Below are positions 33,378 to 42,933 of a stretch of 64,000 bases of DNA, piece by piece. Origin of the DNA: Planomicrobium okeanokoites (lineage in GTDB: Bacteria; Bacillota; Bacilli; Bacillales_A; Planococcaceae); the NCBI RefSeq assembly GCF_003428875.1, contig NZ_QQRS01000003.1, positions 124,001-188,000 on the forward strand. The letters are read 5' to 3'. Under the pieces are notes generated by a model. That model had not been told where the DNA came from, ran no database searches, and worked only from the letters and a program-made list of their open reading frames with translations. Every line of letters begins with the position of its first letter. Position 1 is the stretch's first letter. The translations under genes were made by a program, and so were the position numbers.

Positions 33378-33717
33378 GTTCTATGATCATTCAGATGATT
33401 CTATGATCACTCAGATGATTCTATGATCACTCAGGGAATTCTATGATCATTCAGGGAATTCTATGATCATTCAGGGAGTTCTATGATCACTCAGATGATT
33501 CGATGATCATTCAGGAAGTTCTATGATCACTCAGATGATTCGATGATCATTCAGGAAGTTCTATGATCACTCAGATGATTCGATGATCATTCAGGAAGTT
33601 CTATGATCACTCAGATGATTCGATGATCATTCAGGAAGTTCTATGATCACTCAGATGATTCGATGATCATTCAGGAAGTTCTATGATCACTCAGATGATT
33701 CGATGATCATTCAGCTT
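33378..33717. repeat. Tandem 20-bp repeat tract with a 40-bp higher-order unit
   Basis: About 17 units of TTCTATGATCATTCAGGAAG or close variants, each holding the palindrome TGATCA. In the second half, two alternating variants form identical 40-bp dimers repeated about six times. The tract has no spacers and no coding capacity. An inverted version of the unit forms a second tract at 53700. Confidence 0.9.
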
Positions 33718-33837
33718 TTTAGACATCATCTCCGGAACATATAAAAGCGGCGGAGTTTACAAAACATCAACCTGCTCTTGCCACCTCCAGTCAACACAGC
33801 TACGATTAAAGAAAAGCTGAAGAGATGAGGGGATGAC

Positions 33838-35673
33838 ATGGTCGGAAGAAATGATCCGTGTCCGTGCGGGAGCGGGAAAAAGTATAAGAAATGCTGCGGT
33901 CGCGAGGAAACGGTGGATCTGCAGCAGGTGATTGATGCGGAACTGGAATCCGTGCTGGTGGATTTTGCGGAGCAGGGGCTGGAGCCGAAGGAGTTTCATC
34001 AATTGACTCAGCGTTTAAGCAGCTGGCATTCGGCTTTAGCGAAGGTCTTTGACCGGGATACGATTGAAGCGCTGGCATTTGAGGCGTTTATTTTCCATGA
34101 CCGTTCGGATATCTGGCGGAACTATATCGCCCGGAAAATGAAAACACAGAAACGGCAGCGCATATTGGATGTGCTGGCGCTGTGGGAAGAGCCATTTTAC
34201 CTGATTGCCGAAGTTCAGGAAGTGGAAAATGGCATTCTACAGATTCGCGATAAAGTGACCGGAGACATTCATCAAATGAAGAACATTACTGATGCGAAAG
34301 CTGGTGAGTGGATTTTTGGCATCGTCATGCACAGCCTGCGGGATGGCCAGCCGATATTGCAGCCGGCGGAGGGGTTGATTACCATTCCAGCTTTCCAGCA
34401 GTCAGTTGTTGAGAAGCTGGCAGCCCGCTTGAAAGAAGGGGTCAGCGATTCGCTGGACTTATACCGACTGTTAGCGACAGGGGCTGTGGACCTGGGATTA
34501 TCGGCATTTCAGGAAGAAGTCATGGGGTTGGTCAGCGGGTTTATTGATGACTACGGCTTGAAAAATGAAGCGATCGAAGGCATTGCGTTTTCGTTCCTGA
34601 AGGAAGTGCCCGTAAAGGCCCGGAAGCCGGAAGGTGTAGCGGCGGGAATTCTGCAGGCTGCAAGCGACTTCGGGCTGTTTGAGGAAGTTTATGTACCTCA
34701 GCAGATCATCGCGGAAGAGCTCGGAACAACCGTTGGCACCCTGTCGAAATACAGGGACATGGTCGGTGAGTTTGTGATAGAGCGGGTGGGTCATAGTGAC
34801 AGTGTCCAATCCCCACAGCCGGCGGTGGTGCCGGCCGTAGTCACCGAAATGGGGACCGACCCGCGGGTGACGGAGCAAGGGCTGTGGGAAATGATGAAGC
34901 GCACCGCGAACGCCGGATCGGAAGCTGAATTGAACAAGATCCTGCAGCAGCCGAATGTGAAATATAAGCCGGTAACCGATGCTGAACGGGCGCAGCTGCT
35001 TTGCTATGAAGCGTTTGAAACGGACGGCAAAGCACGCGAACGGCTGGCGCGGGAAGCGCTCCAGTTGGATTCGAAAAGCGGCGATGCGAATTTGCTGATG
35101 GCGGAATTTGTAGAGCACAATGTTGAAAAAGAGCTTCATTATTTAAATGCTTTGAATACTGGCTACCGGACCTTCGATAACAGTTTCGACATTCCTTGGG
35201 GTTATGTGCCGAACCGGCCGTTCTTCCGTGCTTTATTTTCATATGGCGCCTGGTTGATGGAGCAGGACAGATATGACAAGGCGATTGAACAGCTGACGGA
35301 AATTATGGATAGAAATCCGCTCGACCACCAAGGCGCGAAATGGCTGCTGTTGAGCGCTTATATCCATGCGGGCAAATGGAAGCAAGCAAGTGATTTCATA
35401 GATGGCTTTGCCTTGGAGGACAATTCAGGAATCGGCATGTATTTTCACTATCTCCATGACTTGCATACCGGCCTCCTGAAACCTCATGAAAAGAGTAAAA
35501 TGAAAGATTTCATCAAGAAGCGCAATCCGCATCTTTTCAAACTGCTGAAAGAAGGCAAGAAGCCGGGTGCTTTTCCGAGGCGTTTGAGTCTGCAAAAAGG
35601 AAATAAGGATGAGTCGGAGCTGATTTATTGGCTAATTTATGGGATTGGGGAAACGAAATCATTTATTGAGTAA
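33838..35673 (+). CDS. SEC-C metal-binding, TPR-like protein
   Basis: A 611-residue protein. The N-terminus is a SEC-C zinc motif ([20 protein letters not shown]), the same fold that binds zinc at the end of SecA. The remainder is helical. Residues about 360-560 have the periodicity of tetratricopeptide-like repeats ([20 protein letters not shown]). Its function is unknown; similar proteins are common and variable in Bacillales. The ATG has GAGGGGATG upstream. A fragment of a homologous gene survives at 8170, so the family has been gained or lost more than once in this chromosome. Confidence 0.75.
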   Translation: MVGRNDPCPCGSGKKYKKCCGREETVDLQQVIDAELESVLVDFAEQGLEPKEFHQLTQRLSSWHSALAKVFDRDTIEALAFEAFIFHDRSDIWRNYIARKMKTQKRQRILDVLALWEEPFYLIAEVQEVENGILQIRDKVTGDIHQMKNITDAKAGEWIFGIVMHSLRDGQPILQPAEGLITIPAFQQSVVEKLAARLKEGVSDSLDLYRLLATGAVDLGLSAFQEEVMGLVSGFIDDYGLKNEAIEGIAFSFLKEVPVKARKPEGVAAGILQAASDFGLFEEVYVPQQIIAEELGTTVGTLSKYRDMVGEFVIERVGHSDSVQSPQPAVVPAVVTEMGTDPRVTEQGLWEMMKRTANAGSEAELNKILQQPNVKYKPVTDAERAQLLCYEAFETDGKARERLAREALQLDSKSGDANLLMAEFVEHNVEKELHYLNALNTGYRTFDNSFDIPWGYVPNRPFFRALFSYGAWLMEQDRYDKAIEQLTEIMDRNPLDHQGAKWLLLSAYIHAGKWKQASDFIDGFALEDNSGIGMYFHYLHDLHTGLLKPHEKSKMKDFIKKRNPHLFKLLKEGKKPGAFPRRLSLQKGNKDESELIYWLIYGIGETKSFIE

Positions 35674-35780
35674 GGGGATGGTGGCATCTTCCAATCTCAA
35701 TAACTACGAAGGTAGTGTACTATTGAAATTACAATGATAAGTATCGATTAGAAAGTCGATAGATTTAAAGGAGTGGCATA

Positions 35781-36236
35781 ATGGACCGATTAGTGAAGGA
35801 ACAATTAGGCGAGATGCTCGATGTGTTCGAAAGTTTCCCGGATTGTAAAATTGAAAAGACTGAAGGCGACCGGCTGTTGATCGCGAGCCATAAACCTGTT
35901 CCGTGGAGTGATGCGCTCGAAAAGAGCGACGCGGAGTCGGCGCATAAAATCGGCTCCATCAACCCGCACAAATTCGCGCTGGGGCTGTACATCGATTTTC
36001 CGCATGATTTCTTCGAGTTTGATGAGTTGGTGAAAATCGTAGATCCTGAAGCGACGCTGACATATTATCCGCCGGGCGAAAAGACGTCCACGGTGAAAAG
36101 CTGGTGGCGATTCCGTTCCGATGAAAAGTTTGACAGCATCCACCTGGTGCTGCGGAAAACAGAGTTGGATTATTATGATTTCAAGAGAGAAGACTGGATG
36201 GAATTAATGCGGCAGATTATCGGGGTTCATGAATGA
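35781..36236 (+). CDS. Hypothetical protein with a duplicated 3' end elsewhere
   Basis: A 151-residue soluble protein, acidic at the start and rich in aromatic residues near the end (KSWWRFRSDEKFDSIHLVLR). I do not recognise the family. AAAGGAG lies before the ATG. A copy of its last 46 codons, terminator and downstream repeats lies at 24503-24823 with high identity. It follows the SEC-C gene by 107 bp in the same direction. Confidence 0.65.
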   Translation: MDRLVKEQLGEMLDVFESFPDCKIEKTEGDRLLIASHKPVPWSDALEKSDAESAHKIGSINPHKFALGLYIDFPHDFFEFDELVKIVDPEATLTYYPPGEKTSTVKSWWRFRSDEKFDSIHLVLRKTELDYYDFKREDWMELMRQIIGVHE

Positions 36237-36280
36237 TTATTGGCGATGGAATTTTTTGCTGAAAATAAAAGATGTGTCGG

Positions 36281-36310
36281 AAAAACGCTTCCTCTGGGAG
36301 CGTTTTTTTA
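36281..36310 (+). terminator. Intrinsic terminator of the 35781 gene
   Basis: AAACGCTTCC pairs with GGGAGCGTTT, followed by a T-run. Confidence 0.75.
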
Positions 36311-36335
36311 TTTATTGTGGGGAGTTGAAGGCTGG

Positions 36336-36432
36336 CGCGGATAAATGACGTCTAGCCGCGGATAAAACCGGCTTAGGCGCGGATAAACAGGCTGCAGGCG
36401 CTGATAAACACCGATTTGCCGCGGATAAGCGG
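36336..36432. repeat. GCGGATAAA tandem repeats (cluster 2)
   Basis: About five units of GCGCGGATAAA or GCCGCGGATAA at 20-bp spacing. The start of the cluster and its flank match cluster 1 at 24752, showing that a whole segment was duplicated. Confidence 0.75.
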
Positions 36433-36772
36433 GGTGGAGGTGCTTAAATAGAAGCTGTTGGCCTCGAAAACAAGCATTTCTGAAAGGATTTTCCTCAATT
36501 CCCTCACTCATAAACAGAAAACTGCCCCAAACGCACCCAAAATATGAGAAATTTAAAAGGATGTCTCCTAAAAGATATGCTGCCAAGCAGATGGTCTGGA
36601 TTAACAACCGCTCCAGCCAGCTTTAACGTGCAATAAAGGATGTGAACTATTTTTAATTATCCTTTTATCGCTTTCTTAACTAAATTTTATAATTTTTTGA
36701 TCTTTTGGCTGGTAATCGAACATAGGTTCTGTTATAGTAAAAGCATATCACTATGGAATGGGGTGTATTTCG
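36433..36772. other. Intergenic region
   Basis: No gene was recognised. It becomes AT-rich toward the next gene, and GGGGTG serves as its ribosome binding site. Confidence 0.35.
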
Positions 36773-37099
36773 ATGGTGCTTGCGATCAAAGAAGTGAACG
36801 GATATGAAAGAGGAAAAAAATATACTGAGGATCTTGAGATTTTATCCTGCTTCAAAAACGACGAACATCGGGTAGTCGCTTTAACTGACACGGACGGCAA
36901 TGTTTTTTACTGGACGACTACAGTGGATTCGCCTGAATATCGAAACTTCCGGAGAAAAGCCACTTATACATTTAAAGTCAGTTATATTTCCACAATAGTC
37001 GGCCCTTCCAGACCTAAGATTGTGATTGCAGAATTGAATGACGTAACAGCCAGTAACGCTATGTTTGGTGAGTCAGAACAATATAGATTACATGCTTAA
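36773..37099 (+). CDS. Hypothetical protein of 108 residues
   Basis: A soluble, probably beta-rich protein (RVVALTDTDGNVFYWTTTVD, later YTFKVSYIST), with a pattern compatible with an OB-like or similar small fold. No family is recognised. The ATG at 36773 has GGGGTG 7 bp upstream; the ATG at 36758 lacks a ribosome binding site. Confidence 0.55.
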   Translation: MVLAIKEVNGYERGKKYTEDLEILSCFKNDEHRVVALTDTDGNVFYWTTTVDSPEYRNFRRKATYTFKVSYISTIVGPSRPKIVIAELNDVTASNAMFGESEQYRLHA

Positions 37100-37112
37100 T
37101 ATATATTTAAGA

Positions 37113-37142
37113 AGAACCTTGATGCGCTCAAGGTTCTTTTTG
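37113..37142 (+). terminator. Intrinsic terminator
   Basis: The perfect 10-bp stem AGAACCTTGA/TCAAGGTTCT is followed by TTTTTG. Confidence 0.75.
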
Positions 37143-37304
37143 TTTAGCAATATAAATGTTGGTCTTCCTATCATTCAGTGAGAATATCAGGGCTGTTGAA
37201 AAACTATCTGTAAACATAATGGAATAAATAATTATATTATTGCATATTAATGCATGGTAAACTTAACTATAAATCGCACATATTTTATTAAAGGAGCCCA
37301 ACCA

Positions 37305-38483
37305 ATGACATTACAACAACAGATATTTGATTACATAGACAAGATTTCAAACGAAATTACAGACATCAGACGCCATCTGCATATGCATCCGGAGCTGTCG
37401 CATCAGGAAGTGGAGACGCCCGATTTTATTGCCAAGTATTTGGAGGGGCTGAATATTCCGGTGCGGCGGGGCGTTGGCGGCAGAGGAGTCGTCGGCAGGA
37501 TTGAAGGCGGGAAGCCGGGGAAGACGATTGCGTTTCGGGCGGATTTTGATGCGTTGCCGATTCAGGACGCCAAGGATGTGGCGTATAAATCCACGGTGCC
37601 CGGCGTGATGCATGCGTGTGGACATGATGGGCATACGGCGGCGCTGCTCGGATTTGCGAAGGTGATGAATGAGGTGAAGGATGAACTGCCGGGCACTATC
37701 GTGCTGATCCATCAATTCGGCGAGGAATTGTCGCCGGGCGGCGCGAGGGCGATGATTGAAGACGGTTGCCTGGAAGGTGTGGACGAGATTTACGGCGCGC
37801 ATCTGCAGTCGCAGATGGAAGTCGGGCATGTGTACGGGCGGGACGGTTACCTGCAGGCGGCTGAAGATACGGTGAAGATAACGGTGAACGGTTCCGGCAC
37901 GCATGGGGCGGAGCCGCATACGGGAACCGATCCGATTCTCGCTGCGAGCCATATCATGGTTGCGTTGCAGTCGATTGTCAGTCGGAATGCGGATCCGCTG
38001 AAAGAACTCGTTGTGTCGATCGGCAAATTCCATGCGGGTGATGCGGACAATGTCATTCCGGAAAAAGCCGTTATGGAAGGGACGATCCGTGTGTTCGATG
38101 AGAATTTGCGCTCGCTTGCGGGGCAGCGGATTAAGGATTTGGCTGCGGGTGTTGGCAAGGGGCTCGGCTGCACGGTGGACGTGGAGATTGGCAAGGGCTA
38201 TGACTCCCTGTGGAATCATCCCGAACAGATGGAGCTTGTTCGCCGGGCGGTCGGCAATTCGTTTGGCGACGGCGTCTACCAGGACATCGCTCCGATCATG
38301 CCGGTAGAAGATTTTTCTTATTATCTGCAGCAGGTGCCGGGCGCCTTTTTCTTTGTGGGTGCGAAGCCTGTGGGCGTTGAAAATCCGTTTCCCCACCATC
38401 ACGAGAAATTCGATTTCCACGAACCGGCGATGGCCATGACGGCGAAGGTTTTCGCGGCGGCTTATTTGGAATCGCAAAATTAA
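37305..38483 (+). CDS. M20-family amidohydrolase/peptidase
   Basis: A 392-residue cytoplasmic metal-dependent amidohydrolase of the M20 / aminoacylase-like group. The N-terminus RRHLHMHPELSHQEVETPDF, the metal-binding MHACGHDGHTAALLG with its Cys-Gly-His-Asp-Gly-His motif, and the catalytic GEELSPGGARAMIEDG are clear. Family members remove acyl or carbamoyl groups from amino acids (for example N-acetyl-diaminopimelate or hippurate); the substrate is not determined here. The frame is open to 37254, but the ATG at 37305 has AAAGGAG 9 bp upstream. Confidence 0.9.
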   Translation: MTLQQQIFDYIDKISNEITDIRRHLHMHPELSHQEVETPDFIAKYLEGLNIPVRRGVGGRGVVGRIEGGKPGKTIAFRADFDALPIQDAKDVAYKSTVPGVMHACGHDGHTAALLGFAKVMNEVKDELPGTIVLIHQFGEELSPGGARAMIEDGCLEGVDEIYGAHLQSQMEVGHVYGRDGYLQAAEDTVKITVNGSGTHGAEPHTGTDPILAASHIMVALQSIVSRNADPLKELVVSIGKFHAGDADNVIPEKAVMEGTIRVFDENLRSLAGQRIKDLAAGVGKGLGCTVDVEIGKGYDSLWNHPEQMELVRRAVGNSFGDGVYQDIAPIMPVEDFSYYLQQVPGAFFFVGAKPVGVENPFPHHHEKFDFHEPAMAMTAKVFAAAYLESQN

Positions 38484-38499
38484 GGGCGGTGCGGCAAAA

Positions 38500-38620
38500 A
38501 CTAATCTGAACGTTTTTGGCAATAAAAAATATGTTTTTTCATAGCCACGCCCACTGGATCAACAGTTGGGTGTGGCTTTTATTTTGTGAATGCGGAAATG
38601 GCGGCTGGGATGATTGGGGA
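38500..38620 (+). repeat. Possible degenerate copy of the island repeat
   Basis: CTAATCTGAACGTTTTTGGC resembles the left-end ATTCTAAACGATTTTGAC. It is followed by a stem AGCCAC/GTGGCT with the loop ACTGGATCAACAGT, as in the central hairpin of copies C and H. The right end is not convincing. Confidence 0.3.
38542..38580 (+). terminator. Intrinsic terminator after the M20 gene
   Basis: AGCCACGCCCA pairs with TGGGTGTGGCT, followed by TTTTATTTT. Confidence 0.7.
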
Positions 38621-38668
38621 GCGGTGCTGGATGAGTTGGCGAATTCGAAAAATGAGCAGTTCTGGAGG

Positions 38669-38727
38669 CTGGCGCGGATAAACAAGCTCCAGCCGCGGAT
38701 AAACAGCGATTTTCCGCGGATAAGCGG
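38669..38727. repeat. GCGGATAAA tandem repeats (cluster 3)
   Basis: Three units (GGCGCGGATAAAC, AGCCGCGGATAAAC, TTCCGCGGATAAGC) occur about 20 bp apart. The flanking CTGGAGGCTGGCGCGG resembles that of clusters 1 and 2. Confidence 0.7.
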
Positions 38728-38976
38728 GTGGCAAGGCATATAAAAGGAGGATGCTGCCTCAAAAAGAAGCTTATCCGAGCGGATTTCCGGCAAAAAAACT
38801 CACCTCAATACAAAAAGTTAGCAAAATCTCTTCAAAAACACATAAAACTCACAGAAATGCCTCCGCATACCTGCAGCCGCATAGCAGGACATCATAGACC
38901 GCCATCTTCCCCCAAAATGAACTCACTATTCAACCTCACACCCCAACAAGTTATAATCAACCCAGGGGGAATTCTC
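38728..38976. other. Upstream region of the SWIM gene
   Basis: The reading frame is open across this stretch, but composition and the absence of a ribosome binding site argue against translation. It ends with the AGGGGGA site used by the next gene. Confidence 0.4.
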
Positions 38977-40632
38977 ATGAACTTAAGCAATCTGAAAAAA
39001 CAGGTGCCGGCGAAGCTTTATAACCGCGGACTTGATTATTTTGAGCAGGATTTTGTGGAGCAGCTGACGGAAGACGCTCCGAATCGCTGGCATGCGCGGG
39101 TAGCGGGCACGAGGGATTACGACGTATCGGTCAATTTGACAAAGGACGGGACGATTGTGGGTTCGTACTGCACTTGCCCGTTCGAATCGGATTCGCTGTG
39201 CAAGCATGAGGTGGCAGTGTGCCTGGCGATCCGCAAGTATAAGGAAGAGAACGGTTCGACGGCATCAGTGGATGTGCGGACGCAATTAAAGGCGCTGAAA
39301 AAAGCAGAGCTGCTGGAAATTCTGGAGGAGCTCGCCGAGAAGCAGCCGGCTGTCCAGCTTTATTTGACGGAGAAATTCACGAATCCTGATGGCATGGATG
39401 AAAATAAGGCGCGCCGGATCATCCGGAAAGCGGTGAGCCGTGCCAGCCGAAAGGGATTTATTGACTGGGACCGGACGGAAGACGCGCTCGAAGGTGTGTG
39501 GGAAGTACAGAAGTTTGTAAATGGCTTGAATCTGCAGCACGATGCTGAACGGATCGTCCGCCTGAGTTTGATGATCGTGAAGGAATGTACGGAAATACTG
39601 GAAATTGCGGACAGTTCATCCGGGGATATCAGTTTAGCCATTTACGAAAGCTTGGAGAAAATTGACGTGACGCTGGCGGAGTGGCCAGGAAAATTGGATG
39701 AATCGGCTGTCGGCCAGATGCTCGACCTGTTATATCCGCATATCCTGTTCGGCCTGGAGCGGGATATGACGGATGCGGCGGATTATCTGATGGAATCAGT
39801 ACTGCAATGGAATAAAAACGATGATTTCGCCGACGTTTTTTATGGTTTTATTGAAAAAGTGATTGGCAGCAAGGAGATGCAAGATAAGACATATGCATAT
39901 GCGGAAGAGCGATTCCGTGTGATGCAATTATCGGTGCTGCTGCAGCAGATGGATTTAAAAGCGGTCGAAGCGTTTTACGCGGAGCACTACAGCTATCCCG
40001 CTATCCGAAAAGTGCAGGTCCAGCAGGCGCTGGAGGCGGATGAGTATGGAAAAGTCATCCGGTTGTGTGAAGAGTCAGAGAGACTGGATGCCGGTCTTCC
40101 GGGACTGGTGCATGATTGGAAAGAGCTGCGTTTTGCAGCTTACGAAGGAACGGGCAATACTGAGGAAATAATCGGGCTCAGCTTCGAGTTTGCGCTGAAA
40201 GGCGAGGAAGAATATTATGTTAAACTCCGTGGCTTAGTGGATGCGGAGCAATGGCCGAAGGTACTGGAGCAGCTTCTTGCCGAGATGAAAAACAGTCCGC
40301 GGGCACTGCCTTTGTATCTCAGAATCCTGATTGATGAAAAGAGGCTGGAAGAGCTGCTGGATTATTGCCGGTCTAATGTCTCTGCAATCGAGCATCTCTA
40401 TCCGCACTTATTGGCCGATTATCCACATGAAGTGAATGAAATCTATACCGCCTATATTTACCGGCAGATCGAGCGGGCTTCCAATCGCAAGGCATACTGG
40501 ACCTCCTGTCAGATCATCAAAAATTTCAAACGTGCGCTGGGCGCCGAAGCAGCGGGGGGACTGATTGAAGAACTGAAGTTCATGTATCCGAAGCGGACGG
40601 CGCTGTTGGATGAGTTGGGGAAGATAGAGTAG
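38977..40632 (+). CDS. SWIM zinc-finger protein
   Basis: A 551-residue protein. The SWIM motif (GSYCTCPFESDSLCKHEVAV, about residues 60-79) gives the CxCx(n)CxH zinc ligands, a module that binds DNA or proteins. The long helical remainder (about residues 100-550) has no recognised domain; such proteins occur alone or next to SNF2 helicases. No helicase gene is adjacent here. The ATG at 38977 has AGGGGGA upstream and starts the conserved region, unlike the open frame from 38728. Confidence 0.8.
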   Translation: MNLSNLKKQVPAKLYNRGLDYFEQDFVEQLTEDAPNRWHARVAGTRDYDVSVNLTKDGTIVGSYCTCPFESDSLCKHEVAVCLAIRKYKEENGSTASVDVRTQLKALKKAELLEILEELAEKQPAVQLYLTEKFTNPDGMDENKARRIIRKAVSRASRKGFIDWDRTEDALEGVWEVQKFVNGLNLQHDAERIVRLSLMIVKECTEILEIADSSSGDISLAIYESLEKIDVTLAEWPGKLDESAVGQMLDLLYPHILFGLERDMTDAADYLMESVLQWNKNDDFADVFYGFIEKVIGSKEMQDKTYAYAEERFRVMQLSVLLQQMDLKAVEAFYAEHYSYPAIRKVQVQQALEADEYGKVIRLCEESERLDAGLPGLVHDWKELRFAAYEGTGNTEEIIGLSFEFALKGEEEYYVKLRGLVDAEQWPKVLEQLLAEMKNSPRALPLYLRILIDEKRLEELLDYCRSNVSAIEHLYPHLLADYPHEVNEIYTAYIYRQIERASNRKAYWTSCQIIKNFKRALGAEAAGGLIEELKFMYPKRTALLDELGKIE

Positions 40633-40633
40633 A

Positions 40634-40673
40634 AATAAGCGGTGTCAGCCAAAGGCTGGATACCGCTTATTTA
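40634..40673 (+). terminator. Intrinsic terminator of the SWIM gene
   Basis: AATAAGCGGT pairs with ACCGCTTATT, starting directly after the stop codon. Confidence 0.75.
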
Positions 40674-40811
40674 TTGCATTAAATGAGTAATCTACGGGAC
40701 GAAATGATTTTTTAGATGGGGGTATGAAATAGCCCGGCCACTGTATGGAGCTGCATTGAATAGTTTATCTTCTGAATAATTGTGTAGATCTCTGGTAAAC
40801 GCCTCAAAGAA

Positions 40812-40857
40812 AAAGCCGTATCCACAACCCCACTCAAGGGCTGCCGGACACGGCTTT
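40812..40857 (-). terminator. Intrinsic terminator of the LLM gene
   Basis: AAAGCCGTATCC pairs with GGACACGGCTTT, with a T-run on the minus strand. Confidence 0.7.
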
Positions 40858-40868
40858 ATTAGGTTCAC

Positions 40869-41861
40869 CTAAAATAACTCCCGCGCCAATAACCGATAAA
40901 CATCCAACCGCTTCTCCTGCGAATGCGGAATGCTGCAGATCATGGCTTCCTCGAAACCGTATTGCTGCTGTTCCCGCTGCAATTGATCCGCGACGTCTTT
41001 GGCGGAACCGACGAGGTGGATTTTGCGGCTCGCCTGGATTTGCATGCGGTCCATTTCGGTGAGCGCGGAATTCTGCGCCTGTTCAGGTGTCAGGAGCGGC
41101 ATGATGCGGCCTTTCATCAACATCAGGCGCGCAATGTCCTGCGGCAAGGCTTCGTATTCGGCTTCTTCGGCGGTTTCAGCAGTCGTCACCAGATAGGATA
41201 CCGAAATTTCGGGTTTCTCCATGAAGGCGGAAGGCGTGAAACTATTTCGGTACGCGTCCAGGATTTCGTTCGACATGCTGCCTTGGAAAAACTGGGCAAA
41301 TGAATAGCCGACGCCCATCCGTCCGGCTTCGAGCGCGCTGTTGCCGCTTGAGCCGAGCAGCCAGGCTTCCGGCAGCTGGATATTTGTCGGAGCGGCGAGG
41401 GTTTTATTGTACATATTGTCTTCCGGCGTTTCGTCGTTGATCAGTTTAAGCGCTGTGTCGAATTTGCCGTACATATCGTCCGTCATCGGCCGGCGTCCTT
41501 GGGACAAGGCGTAGATGGAACTGTGGTCGCCGCCGGGAGCGCGGCCCACACCGAAATCGATGCGGCCCGGTGCGAGTGCGCTCAAGGTTTTAAAGACTTC
41601 CGCCAATTTCAAAGGCGAATAATGCATCATCATGACGCCGCCGGTCCCAATCCGGATGTTCTCCGTTTTGGCGGCCAGATAGGCGGCAGTGACTTCTGGG
41701 GCTGAGCTGGAAAATGCGCCGGAGCCGTGATGCTCCGCCATCCACATCCTGCTGTAGGCTAATTCGTCGGCGAGCACCGCGAGCTCCACCGCTTTTTGGA
41801 TCGCCGCTTCCGCCGTGTTGCCTGACGTGACCGGCGCTTGGTCCAATACACTGAGTTTCAT
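40869..41861 (-). CDS. LLM-class flavin-dependent oxidoreductase
   Basis: A 330-residue luciferase-like monooxygenase. It begins MKLSVLDQAPVTSGNTAEAA, typical of the group 1 type with an MsnO8/YvbT-like N-terminus. AEHHGSGAFSSSAPEV and GRIDFGVGRAPGGD are the flavin-pocket motifs, and the C-terminus GSAKDVADQLQ is standard. These enzymes use reduced FMN and oxygen on unknown substrates. AAGGAAG precedes the ATG. It is monocistronic. Confidence 0.88.
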   Translation of the reverse strand: MKLSVLDQAPVTSGNTAEAAIQKAVELAVLADELAYSRMWMAEHHGSGAFSSSAPEVTAAYLAAKTENIRIGTGGVMMMHYSPLKLAEVFKTLSALAPGRIDFGVGRAPGGDHSSIYALSQGRRPMTDDMYGKFDTALKLINDETPEDNMYNKTLAAPTNIQLPEAWLLGSSGNSALEAGRMGVGYSFAQFFQGSMSNEILDAYRNSFTPSAFMEKPEISVSYLVTTAETAEEAEYEALPQDIARLMLMKGRIMPLLTPEQAQNSALTEMDRMQIQASRKIHLVGSAKDVADQLQREQQQYGFEEAMICSIPHSQEKRLDVYRLLARELF

Positions 41862-42081
41862 CTATATAACTTCCTTTCTTTGCCTGCAACTTTGCATATA
41901 GAGGAGTATAGCAGGCAGTCCTGGGGAAATCATTTCTTCTGTCTCAGGTTTTATTGCGATGGAAATAAAATCAAAACTTGTGAATCTTTATGTGCGGAAC
42001 TTCCGTATAATAAAATCGACGGAGACGATTGCGCGTGTAAGAATCGATTTCTCTCCGACTATCCGGGAAAGGCATGATTGA

Positions 42082-42876
42082 ATGTTTACCATCACATTTG
42101 TAATTTTCCTCTTTTTCATCCCGATTGCCTGGTTTATTTGGACCAGTGTGAGCAATAAAACCGGCAAAATCGATAAACCGAAGTGGAAAGTTCCTTTGGC
42201 CATCTTATTGGCATTGCTTCTTGGCAGCATCGCCGTGAATTATTATCTTTCCGATATTTACCAGCTTGCCTTTTTCCAGAATGGGTTTGAAAGTACGGTT
42301 GCGCTGATCATCGCCGGGGCGCTGCTGGTGATGATGCTGATCGTCAACGTCATCGTCAGCTTCTTCTTCAAAGGTGCGCCGAAATCGGTCCATAATCCGA
42401 AAGCGGTATGGATTGTGGGCGGCGTTCTGTGCACGACGATGCTATTTTTCACGATGTGGGTCTATCCGTTCGCCGAAAAAGTTTCGTATATCCAGAAAGT
42501 CGAAAAGGCGCTGGATGTGGCAGAACAGCGGCAAGACGGTGAGGAAATCACGGTCGTGTTCATGAGTTCCGAGAAGAATTGCGTGCGAACCAACACTTCG
42601 AATTGCCGATCCGTTTCGTATAAAAACACCTTTTTCCTCAAAAATAATTTAGATGTCCAAAAAGAGGTCCAGGTGCAGATCCGTGCACTGGACGTTGATG
42701 AAAAAGAACTGGAAGTCGTCGAATCGGACATCATGACGCTCGCGGCAGGCGAATTGAAGCTGCTTGAGACGGAGGAATCCTCTGACGAGTCGAGCATCTG
42801 GAGCCGCCATTCCTTTGAAACCGACGTCCGCACCCATTCCTACGAATCGATTTACAGGTATCGCGATGCTGAATAA
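42082..42876 (+). CDS. Hypothetical four-helix membrane protein
   Basis: A 264-residue protein. Four predicted membrane helices (about residues 2-20, 35-55, 72-95 and 108-128) are followed by a C-terminal soluble domain of about 130 residues that is strand-rich and acidic (VQIRALDVDEKELEVVESDI). It is not recognised. A potential disulphide pair (CVRTNTSNC) in that domain suggests that it may face outside. It is convergent with the next gene and shares a bidirectional terminator with it. Confidence 0.6.
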   Translation: MFTITFVIFLFFIPIAWFIWTSVSNKTGKIDKPKWKVPLAILLALLLGSIAVNYYLSDIYQLAFFQNGFESTVALIIAGALLVMMLIVNVIVSFFFKGAPKSVHNPKAVWIVGGVLCTTMLFFTMWVYPFAEKVSYIQKVEKALDVAEQRQDGEEITVVFMSSEKNCVRTNTSNCRSVSYKNTFFLKNNLDVQKEVQVQIRALDVDEKELEVVESDIMTLAAGELKLLETEESSDESSIWSRHSFETDVRTHSYESIYRYRDAE

Positions 42877-42879
42877 TTT

Positions 42880-42927
42880 AAACGGCCGTGCCGGAGACAT
42901 TTCTGTTTCCGGCACGGCCGTTTCTTT
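42880..42927. terminator. Bidirectional terminator between convergent genes
   Basis: The perfect 16-bp stem AAACGGCCGTGCCGGA/TCCGGCACGGCCGTTT is followed by TCTTT on the plus strand. Confidence 0.85.
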
Positions 42928-42933
42928 ATTCCA

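Noticed and set aside
33378-33717. CRISPR-like tandem repeats
   Set aside because: Units are 20 bp and directly joined, with no unique spacers, and no cas genes are in the window.
37347-38522. Long minus-strand open frame opposite the M20 gene
   Set aside because: It is a by-product of the G+C-rich codon pattern of the M20 gene. It has no family resemblance or start signal.
38728-38976. N-terminal extension of the SWIM protein
   Set aside because: The extension lacks a ribosome binding site and typical composition, while AGGGGGA precedes the ATG at 38977.
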